A stretch of DNA of 42,201 nt from Verrucomicrobiia bacterium (GTDB lineage Bacteria > Verrucomicrobiota > Verrucomicrobiia > Limisphaerales > JADLHS01), in assembly GCA_026125285.1 (NCBI GenBank), contig JAHCLO010000047.1, positions 1-42,201 on the forward strand, written 5' to 3'. The position numbers were made by a program, and so were the translations under genes. The notes under the pieces were generated by a model that did not search any database, had not been told where the DNA came from, and saw only the letters and a list, made by a program, of their open reading frames with translations. Shown piece by piece: positions 1-8,700 of the stretch. Numbering within the stretch: the stretch's first letter is position 1; the number at the start of each line of letters is the position of its first letter.

Positions 1-65
1 GGGGGGCGCCCCCCCCCGCCCCCCCCCCCCCCGCTTTTTCTTGGCGCGCCGCCCCCCCCCCCCCC
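1..65. other. G/C homopolymer stretch at the window edge
   Basis: Almost uninterrupted runs of C with a few G and a short T/G-containing island. Read as the continuation of carB on the minus strand it gives only glycine, arginine and alanine and matches nothing expected of CarB. It is most simply a low-quality contig end, and no feature should be read into it. Confidence 0.7.
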
Positions 66-349
66 GCTACGCCGACAGGCACACCCATCCGCTTCATCTC
101 CTCCAACTCGCGCACGATGATCTTCTCGACGGCTTCGGGTGTGATGGGTTCGATGTAGGTGCGGTCGGCGAACTCCGGGTCGGTCATGATGGTGGCCGGA
201 TTCGAGTTCACGAGGACGACGCGGTAGCCTTCTTCCTTGAGGGCTTTGCAGGCTTGGGTGCCGGAGTAATCGAATTCGCACGCCTGGCCGATGATGATGG
301 GGCCGGCGCCGATGATGAGGACGCTGTGGATGTCAGTTCGCTTGGGCAT
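1..349 (-). CDS. carB: carbamoyl-phosphate synthase large subunit, N-terminal fragment
   Basis: CarB makes carbamoyl phosphate from bicarbonate, ATP and glutamine-derived ammonia for pyrimidine and arginine synthesis. The minus-strand frame starting at ATG 349 begins MPKRTDIHSVLIIGAGPI and continues through the first ATP-grasp domain segments GQACEFDYSG, LVNSNPATIM and TYIEPI, all diagnostic of CarB. The gene runs off the window. From about base 115 downward the expected segment leading to the GGQTALN motif is not seen: the frame reads VRELEEMKRMGVPVGV and then runs into G/C homopolymers, so the last third is probably mis-assembled. A second copy of the first 11-12 codons lies upstream (start at 443) in another frame, separated by a palindromic repeat. 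Identity is secure from the first ~78 residues; only the true start is ambiguous. Confidence 0.88.
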   Translation of the reverse strand, partial: MPKRTDIHSVLIIGAGPIIIGQACEFDYSGTQACKALKEEGYRVVLVNSNPATIMTDPEFADRTYIEPITPEAVEKIIVRELEEMKRMGVPVGVAGGGGAARQEKAGGGGAGGGAP

Positions 350-380
350 GGAAATTCCTGGCGGAAAGCGTGTGCGAGTC

Positions 381-405
381 GAACAGGCGGGACGCCTGTG
401 CCACT
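381..405 (-). repeat. palindromic repeat, same family as the insert in araB
   Basis: Reading on the minus strand, a 25-base unit begins AGTGGCACAGGCG and contains the hairpin ACAGGCG-tcc-CGCCTGT. It matches 23 of 25 bases of the first half of the 63-bp element inside araB (26836-26860). It sits between the two copies of the carB start. Confidence 0.75.
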
Positions 406-408
406 GCG

Positions 409-443
409 ATGAGGACGTTGTGGATGTCAGTGCGTTTGGGCAT
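409..443 (-). repeat. second copy of the carB 5' end
   Basis: The 35 bases 409-443 match the true carB beginning (315-349) at 32 of 35 positions and also encode MPKRTDIHNVLI from an ATG at 443. The offset of 94 bases is not a multiple of three, so a protein started here leaves the carB frame after 12 codons. It is either a relic of the original start after repeat insertion with flank duplication, or a short upstream reading frame. Confidence 0.7.
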
Positions 444-631
444 TCTTCAGTTGGTTCTGCCGGCGGGACGCGCGGCAGCACGCTTCAAACGGCTCAGATG
501 AAACACAGACTTGGCGCTGAAAGCGAGAGGGAAAAACGCTCCGCGAAAAACCTGAAGTCCCAAGCTCGAAAGAAATCCGACTTGTGAGGCTGGCCTGAGA
601 TCGCAGCCGGTCACCCGAACTGCGGGAGCGC

Positions 632-1393
632 TCATTCGGATACTCTTTGCACCCGCCCGGTCATGGGCACAAAACGCACGGGCAGGACGGCGCGGCGCTC
701 CATTTTCTCGCCGCGTTTGGTGAGCAGGATCAAATCCTGATTTCCCGAAGGACCGACGGGGATGATCATCCGCCCGCCGTCTCGCAACTGAGCCACGAGC
801 GGTTGCGGCACGTCTTCGGGTGCGCAAGTAACGATGACCGCATCGAAGGGCGCGGCTTCCGGCCAGCCTTGGTATCCATCACCCGCCCGCACGAAGATGT
901 TAGTGTAGCCAAGGCGCTTCAGATCGGCTTCGGCGCGTTGAGCCAGCGGCTCGACGATTTCGATCGTGTAAACTTCCTTCACCAGTTCGGCGAGCACTGC
1001 GGCCTGATAACCCGAGCCCGTGCCGATTTCGAGCACGCGCTCGGTGGGTTGGGGATCAAGCTGCTCGGTCATGAAGGCGACGATATAAGGCTGTGAAATC
1101 GTCTGGCCGTGACCGATGGGTAACGGATGGTCCCCGTACGCCTGGTGACGGAACTGTGCCGGCACGAGTTCGTGGCGAGGAACCTTTTCCATGACCGCCA
1201 GCACGCGCGCATTGGTGATGCCGCGTCCCGGTCCCGATAGTTGTTCTTGAACCATGCGTTTGCGTTCGACGGCGAACCGATCCTGAGTGGGGCTTACGGC
1301 GCCGTTGGCCGGGCCGTGCCCACAACTCCACAGGAACGCGAACCCCGGAACAAGTGCAAGCCCCAAAAAGCGGTTCAGGCGATGGCTTTTCAT
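632..1393 (-). CDS. pcm: protein-L-isoaspartate O-methyltransferase, predicted lipoprotein
   Basis: Pcm uses S-adenosylmethionine to methylate isoaspartyl residues in damaged proteins so they can be reset. The 253-residue product carries the family core: motif I VLEIGTGSGYQ (about residues 119-129), the upstream substrate loop LPIGHGQTISQPYIVAFM, and the late region GGRMIIPVG. Unlike the usual cytoplasmic enzyme (~210 residues) it begins MKSHRLNRFLGLALVPGFAFLWSCG, a basic N-region, a hydrophobic core and a lipobox (LWSC). That suggests export and lipid anchoring. The start 1393 lies 9 bases beyond the stop of the upstream permease gene, so the two are probably co-transcribed. Function is secure; periplasmic location is inferred from the signal sequence alone. 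Confidence 0.9.
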   Translation of the reverse strand: MKSHRLNRFLGLALVPGFAFLWSCGHGPANGAVSPTQDRFAVERKRMVQEQLSGPGRGITNARVLAVMEKVPRHELVPAQFRHQAYGDHPLPIGHGQTISQPYIVAFMTEQLDPQPTERVLEIGTGSGYQAAVLAELVKEVYTIEIVEPLAQRAEADLKRLGYTNIFVRAGDGYQGWPEAAPFDAVIVTCAPEDVPQPLVAQLRDGGRMIIPVGPSGNQDLILLTKRGEKMERRAVLPVRFVPMTGRVQRVSE

Positions 1394-1402
1394 GCCCCCA
1401 AT

Positions 1403-2677
1403 CTACTCCGGTTTCTGGCGCCGGCCATAGGCAATTCGCCAGGCGATCAAGCCGATCCCAAGCGTGGCCAGGCCAGCCAGGCTTGGCCCTGGATTGCCGG
1501 CGATGCTGAATCCCGATACCGCCAGAACGAAAATGAGGAACAAAGCCGGCACCCAGGGCCAGCCGGGAACATGCACCTCTGGTCCTTCCTTGAGGCGCAC
1601 CCGGATCAGCCCCACCACGGCTGCGGCGGTGGAAAGCCCCAAGGTAAATCCGATGTAGGTGAGTAATTGCGAAAGTTCGGACGACCACAGGATGGCCAAG
1701 CCCAAGAATGTCTGGAACAGAATGGCAGCACGGGGCGGGCCTTCCGGCGGGAACCGGAGAAACCCGGGCAGGTAACCATCCTCCGCCATGCGCGCATAGA
1801 CGCGCGGCCCCGCCATCAACAAGGATGAGACGGACGTGGCCAATGCTATCCCGATGAGCGCCGTCGTGAAATCGGCAAAAGCGGCGCCGCCGATGGCCTG
1901 AGCCGCGATTCGTCCCACCTCAGGTTTGCCCGCGAGCACTTCAACCGGTGCCGCATAAACAAAGACGGTGTTCAATGCCAGATAAAGAACCATCACCACG
2001 GCGGCACCCCAAACCATGGCGCGAGGCACATTGCGCTCCGGGTCGCGAATCTCTCCCCCGATATAGATGGCCGCGTTCCACCCGGAATAGCTGAAAGAAA
2101 TCCACACCAGCGCCACCGCAAAGGCGGCGATGGGAAACCCTTCCGTGGCGGCGGCGGGCGCTCCCGGCTCCAGCCGGGTTGCCGCCACTCCCACCAGACC
2201 GGCAATCAACAGTAACTTGGCCAGGACGGCGCAGTTCTGGACCCACGCCCCGCGCCCCACGTGGGTCGCGTGCAGGGCGGCAAACAACAGGATCAGGGCC
2301 GAACCGGTCAAGCGTGGGGTCGAAAAGGGCAACCAATCTTTCAGGTACTCCCCAAACCCCAGGCTCGCCGCCGCGAGCGGGGCGGAAAAACCGACAAGCA
2401 ATGAGATCCACCCGGCGATATATCCCGCCGCCGGATGTAGCGTGCGGGCGAGGAAAATATACTCGCCCCCGGATTCCGGGATTCGGCGGGCCAAACCTCC
2501 GTAGGAAAGTGCGCCCAAGAGCGCCAACAATCCACCAACGAACCATGCGGCAAGCAATTGTTCGCGGGAAAGATGGTCCAACTGATAGCCACTGGTCGTG
2601 AATACACCTACCCCGATCATGCTTGCGACGACCAGGGCAGTGGCGGTGAAGAGACTAAGTTGTCGCTGCGGCAGCAT
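1403..2677 (-). CDS. APC-family amino-acid permease
   Basis: A 424-residue, strongly hydrophobic protein with about 12 predicted membrane segments. It opens MLPQRQLSLFTATALVV followed by ASMIGVGVFTTSG, the helix-1 glycine-rich substrate motif of amino acid-polyamine-organocation transporters. RIPESGGEYIF and the segment SYSGWNAAIYIGGEIRDP also match this superfamily. The substrate cannot be told; similarity in style is to LAT/YfnA-type members. ATG 2677 was chosen because family members start a few residues before the first helix; ATG 2713 or GTG 2737 in the same frame would add 12 or 20 residues. It is followed immediately by pcm and preceded by the giant surface-protein gene on the same strand. 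Confidence 0.85.
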   Translation of the reverse strand: MLPQRQLSLFTATALVVASMIGVGVFTTSGYQLDHLSREQLLAAWFVGGLLALLGALSYGGLARRIPESGGEYIFLARTLHPAAGYIAGWISLLVGFSAPLAAASLGFGEYLKDWLPFSTPRLTGSALILLFAALHATHVGRGAWVQNCAVLAKLLLIAGLVGVAATRLEPGAPAAATEGFPIAAFAVALVWISFSYSGWNAAIYIGGEIRDPERNVPRAMVWGAAVVMVLYLALNTVFVYAAPVEVLAGKPEVGRIAAQAIGGAAFADFTTALIGIALATSVSSLLMAGPRVYARMAEDGYLPGFLRFPPEGPPRAAILFQTFLGLAILWSSELSQLLTYIGFTLGLSTAAAVVGLIRVRLKEGPEVHVPGWPWVPALFLIFVLAVSGFSIAGNPGPSLAGLATLGIGLIAWRIAYGRRQKPE

Positions 2678-2750
2678 CGCGGAGACTACACCGGAGCGCG
2701 GGGCGAAATCCATCTTTTCGCCGCACGAGCTTCGCACGGGCGAAAGCGGG

Positions 2751-5700
2751 TCATGGCATTACTGCCAACCGATAAAACCGCTGCGGCTGACCGCTGATTT
2801 CATCTTCAATGACCAATGAATCGGTTTCTGCCATCACCGGCAGCCCAAGCGGAAGCCAGCCCGCATCCCCAAGATCATCCCTGCATTCGAGTTGATAGGT
2901 GAAACCAGGCTGGACGGCGAAACTCAATTGCACCTTGCCGTTACCGGGCAGACTGGCCGTGCCGGTCGGCGGAATCAAGTTGGGCGCACCCGCTGTGGGC
3001 GCACCCGCGCGCCAGTTCACCGGATCATTGCCATAGTGGGCCGCCACGATGCGCTGGAGAGAAGCGCCGCCGCCGTCGGCGGCCACGGGCCACGGCGGGT
3101 CGTCATCGTAACTGATGCTTTCCACGAGCAGTTGCGGAACAAAACCGGCATCCGGGCGGGCGGGCGATTGCGGCGTATCGGGTCGCCAGAGTTCGAGGGT
3201 TTCGCCGGCGTTGTCCAATTTGCCTGAGAACGGCCCGACCAAGGAACCACTCGCGCCGTGGCGGGATTGAAACGCCGTCAGCGCCGCGGCATCCGTCGCC
3301 GGATTGAACGGCACCACAATCAACGTGCCGTGCGGTGGAATGACGGTATTCAGCGGAAACTGAAAACTCACCGCGTTGGCCAGCCGCCAGACATTCGTGG
3401 GATACGCCGGGTCGAACAGTGGAACATGCGTGTCAGTCAGATTCAGCAGTTCGATGAATTCCTCCATGTCCGGCGCATTGGTGCCGAAGTCCGGCGGGTG
3501 ATACATGATCTCGTTGATCACGACCGGGCCGATGAGGGGATAGGCGTTCGTAGCACCGGCGCCGGTGCGGAATTCCGCGATCATTTCTGGACTGTCCATG
3601 CCAAACGTGCGCTGGCGCAACGCGACGAAATCCACGCCGACGCTCGTTTGGTGGCGTCCAAGCGACACGCCGTTCGCCGTCGCGCCAAAGGAAAGTCCCG
3701 CGCGATAGCCCGTCAGATTGCCGCCCGCATCGGCTTCCGAGAGATAGGCAGAATCGCCGAGCGCGGAATTGAAACTGAAGAGCGGTGGCACGTCGGCTTC
3801 ACCGTCCGGTGGGCCGAATTGATACTGATAGAACACCGCAAAGCCAGCGGGCGAAATCGTCGTGCCATCGGGAATGCGATAGCGTTTGAGATCACTCTGG
3901 CTGTCGCTGAGATACCAGCCGCCAATGTGGACCGGGCCGGCCGTCGGGTTGTGGAGTTCAATCGCGTCTTCGAGCGGCACGTCGGTGTGCGTGAGCACTT
4001 CGTTGATGACCACGTTGGTGAGCGGCAGATAATTCGCGCTGCCGGGCGTGGGCGTGGTTGAAAAACTCACGATGTTCGCGGCGCCATCCGGCAGGCGGCC
4101 CTGCGAAACGCCATCCGCCTGCAAACCGAAATCCACGGCGTCAATCAAGTTGGTGTTCGCGGCATAGAGGCGCAGCGTTTCGCCATCCCGGGCGAGCGCG
4201 AACGCGGTGTGATTGGCGCCCGCGCTCTTGCTGCCGCTCGCGGTGAATTGCACCCACTTGCGCCCGCCGATGTAACTCAACGGCGCGATGGGCGACTGGG
4301 TGATGCCAGTGATGGAAGGATCGTCCGTGATGAACAGCCCGCTCAGGTTTATGGGCAACGTGCCGGTGTTGTAGAGTTCAAACCAATCATCGCCGGACAA
4401 CGGTGCGGCCATCCATTCATTGATGCGCAGGGCGGTAACGGGGCCGAGCACGGCGGCAAAGGTATTGGCCGCACCGGGCGTCGGCGCGATGAGCAACCGC
4501 CACTGACCGGCGGTCCGGCCGATGGATTGGTCCTCCAGTTGGAAACCGTATTCGACCCAGTCCACGGGTTGGCCCGCGAGGTTGAACAAATACACCGCAC
4601 CACTCTCGCCCGGCAGATTGAAGCCGGCGTTGAGCGGGCCGTCCGCACTCGTCGAAGCCGCGCGCGCGCCGTCGCACCAGATCACGAGATGACCATTCGC
4701 TGGAATGTTGATGCCGGACGGAATAATCCAGCGCCCATTCGCCGTGCTGGAGCGGCCAATTCCGAGCCCGCCCACGTCCACCGTGCTGCCGCTGCCATTG
4801 AACAGTTCCACGAAGTCCGTGAAGTTGCCCCACGGACTGACCACGGCCCGCTGATTCCGGGCCAGCACTTCGTTGAGCAACGGACCGGTCCAGGAAAGCA
4901 CGTAATTTGGCCCGCCCGGACTCACGCTGCCCGGGAATGCCACAATGTTCGCCGCACCGTCGGGCAGGCGGCCTTCAGACACAGCCTCGGTTTGCGGGCC
5001 ATAAGTCACCCGCTCCAGTTCAGCGGCGGTTTCGTCGTAGAGCACAATGCTCCCGCCGGCGGCCGGCAGTTTGAATTCCAGATGACTCGCACCCGGCAAC
5101 TCGTCGGCGAACAATTGCACAAAACCGTTCGGGGCCACGAAGGAAAGCGCGTGATACTGAAACAACTGATTGCTCGTGCCGAACCCGAGTCCGCGCAAGG
5201 CAACGGGCAACGTGGCGGAGCGATTGTAGAGCTCGATCCAGTCCTCGCTGCCCGGCGGCGAATCCGCGAGCCATTCGTTGAGCGCGAGGTTGGTGGGCGC
5301 GGCGAGTGGCGTCGCCTCGTTCTCCCCGTCTGGCGTGGGAATCGTCAGCCGCCATTCATCGCCGACACGGCCCACCGTGTAGTCGGTCAGTTGCAGACCA
5401 AACGTGAGCGCGTCCACCCGGTTCGTATTCGCGTCGTAGAGCGAAACGGTTTCGCCGTTCTTCCCGAGCGCGAACCCGGCGTGCAGGCCGGGCGAATTGG
5501 TGGCGCTGTCGCACCAGATCACCAGATAGCCGTTCGCGGGAATCACGGTGTCGGGGGGGAACACAAACTTCTGCGCATTGCCGCTGTCCGTGAGACTCCA
5601 GTTTGCGATGTCCACCGGGCTGCCGCTGCGATTGTGCAACTCGACCCAATCAGGATTCGTGCCGTCATTGGTCACGCTGCCTGCGTTATCCGCTGCGATT

Positions 5701-8700
5701 TCATTGAGCACCACGTCGCCCAAGGCTGGCGCCGTGGGCGGCAAACCGGGCGTGCCGTTGACCACAGAACTCGCGCGCCAGTTGGAGGGCGCGTTCGGGT
5801 CGCCGCGCGGGTCAATGATCTCGAGCGAATAACCGCCACCATCCGGCGCCGTCGGCCAGCCGGCCTCGTCATCGTAATGCACGGCAATGACGGTGTTCCC
5901 GTTCGCGTCGAGAATGGCGATGCGTTCGCCGCCATTGGAGAGATTGCCGGAAAAATAACCGGACACGCTCACGCCTGGGTAACGAGTCGCGAACAGCGCC
6001 GGGTTCGCATTGTTTGCCAGCACCAACACCGCGCCCGGTGGCAAAATCGTTTCCACTGGAAACACGTAGTTGATGCCCTGAAAACTGAACCCGCTCAGAT
6101 CCAACGGCAATGCGCCCACGTTGTGCAGTTCGATGAACTCATACGCGTCGCCACCGATGGGGTTGTAATTGATTTCCGTAATGCGCAACGGCAGCCCGAA
6201 CTCGCCGACGGTGAACGACGCCTCGTTGAGCGCGCTCCAGTTGCCGCCGACGAGTGCCCGCGCCTTGACGACGACGGAGTTGTTGAGTTGCACCGGGCTG
6301 TTGTAGGCAACCGCCTGTGGCGAAACCGCCCCGCTGCCGTACAGGCGCGGGTCCACGCCGTTGGTGGTGTAGTAAATCGCTCCCGCAGGGGCAGACATCG
6401 TGAGGTCGAAGCCGGCGGCTACGCGCCCGCCGTGCTGGTTGAAGCCCGGGGCGACGACGGCGGGATAGACTCCGGCGGACCTGAACTGATTGAGCACGGT
6501 GGTTGTGCGTGTGGGGAAGTAGTTGTAGCTGTCCGCATGGCCGGAAGTGTTGGTCCAGCCCAGCAGGGCGAGCAGCTCCGGTATCCAGTCACCTTCGCGC
6601 GTGAGAGGGTTGTTCGACCGGTCCGTGCCGTAGTCACCGGAATCGCCCCAGCGGGCGGACTCACCGACCATGGCCGCGTCAATCTCGCGGATGCGTTTCA
6701 AATAGAGCGCGGCGGGCTGGTTGCCAACGGGGTTGTCCAGCGGCACGGGCGCAGTGGAATTCACTGAAAAAACGCCGCCGTTGAAGAAGTGCCGATGCAC
6801 GTGGTCCGCGAAGCGAAGCCGGAACTCCGGGTTGGCGCGGAGCAACTGGAACAACTCGGTGGGGCCGCCATTGTTCGTGATGGAAAGCCGGTTTTCATTG
6901 AGGCTCTTTAGCACGTGCTCGGCATCCCAACTGAGATAGCGCCAGCGTCCCTCGGCGGTGCGGCGGCGGCTGGCATACCAGTTTTGGTGCGCCCAATCGT
7001 TGTTGCCCGCCCAGTAATTGATGATCATGTAGTCCACGAACCAGGGCAGGTCGAGATGCTGTTGGAGGGTTTCGTAAGTGGCAGGGTTGGCCAACCCGCT
7101 CCGCGCCAGCGCAAACATCTGATTGTAGGCTTGATTGCTGCCGGCGACCACGTTGTTCGGGTTGTGCCGCAGCACGTCGTATTCGGAATCATCGCCCCCA
7201 AAGTAATCCCGCGCGAACTGGTCGTCCGGTCGCTCGTGAAGTCCGGTGATGCCCCAATAAAGGCCGTTGAGATAGACGTGCATGAAGCGCCAGTGGGCGC
7301 TGACGCCGCTGGCAGCCAGTTGCAGGTCGCTCATGAACGTGTCGCGCACATACTGCGCGCGCACGCGTTGGTCCTCGGTGCTGGATCCGCCGTTGTAATG
7401 CCACACATAGTTCAGGCCATTGTCGAGAATGAGGGTGTTGAACCGCGTCACCGTCGAGTCCGGGAACAGCGGGTATTGGAGACTGCGGGCGCCGAAACTG
7501 CCCTTAAACAGGAGCCGCATGGAAAGCTTCTTCGATTTCCAGGTGCTGCCCTGATCATCGGGACTGGTGCCACCCTGAATTTCCAGACCTGCCGGTTCGC
7601 TGAAACCTTGTGAACCATCGGGCAGAATCAACTCAACGTTCACTGGCTGTTGATTCCAATCTTCCCGCCGCACATAGACTCCTTGGGCCGTGCCAAAAAG
7701 CAAATTGACGTCGGTAACGATGGACAGCGAGGGCAATTGCCGCAATCCGGCGCGGATCACCGCCGCGTTGTCGCCCTGGTTCACAATGTCCGGGTCCATC
7801 TCATAATCCGCCGGAATGGAATTCTTGGGAGCAGGGGAGGCCCAGACGGCAGGGAACCCGGCCGGGTTGGCGGGTTGAGTAACGACGTGATCCGGGAAGA
7901 GGTAGGTGTGGGTCGTGGGCAAGGAAGGCAGCCAGCCAGTCTGAAATGCCACGGCGCGCAGCAGCACGGCCGCTTTGAACGGCTGTCCGGCGATGCTGAT
8001 GGGGCTGGTGTAGAGGGGGCTGCTGGCCGTGGGTACGCTGCCGTCCAGTGTATAGCGGATTTGCGCCCCAGAGGTCGTGGTCGAGAGCACCAAATTGAAC
8101 GGTTGGTCAAACAAACTGCTCTTGACCGACGCCACGGGCGGCTGCACGAAGCCAGAAACCAGGCTGGCCATGTTGTTGGCCGTTCCGGGTGTGGGCGAGG
8201 CGAAATACGCGGGTGTGTTGCTGACGGTCAATCCGTAGGCAATATCCCCGCGTTGCTCAGGGAAGCCGGGTGCAAACTCATGGACCGGCTGGGCCGGGAA
8301 CTGGGCGTTGTAAAGCCCAAGATAATCGCCCGCCAGATTCAGCCGGAAATTGGTGTGCAGTTTTCCCCCCGGCGCGGTGGGCTTGCGGTCTTTGCCGGAG
8401 GCGTACACCAGAAGGTATTGTCCCGCGTTGAGCGTGATGGCGGGGAACGTCCATTTGCCGGGCACGGCGGGATCGTCGGTGAGCGACCATCCGAGCAGGT
8501 TGACATTGTTCGCACCGCGATTGCGGAGTTCGATCCAGTCCTGCTTTTGTCCGTCCTCGTCCAGCAAGCCGGTCAGGTTGTCGGCCAGGAACTCGTTGAT
8601 GACGATGTCGCCAAAGGCGGCGTTGCTATCAAGCAGATAATTCCACCCGGCACCACCGAAGAGGTTGGCCGCCGGAGAGGTGTCGCGAATCTCGTGCCCG

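Noticed and set aside
1..65. Unusual C-rich structural DNA (i-motif/G-quadruplex) at the window start
   Set aside because: The stretch interrupts a conserved carB region at the sequence end, so an assembly or sequencing artefact is far more likely.
4209..6767. An 852-codon open frame on the plus strand
   Set aside because: It lies opposite the giant lamin-tail gene, is rich in Arg, Gly, His and Val without domain patterns, and is explained by the codon bias of a GC-rich gene on the other strand.
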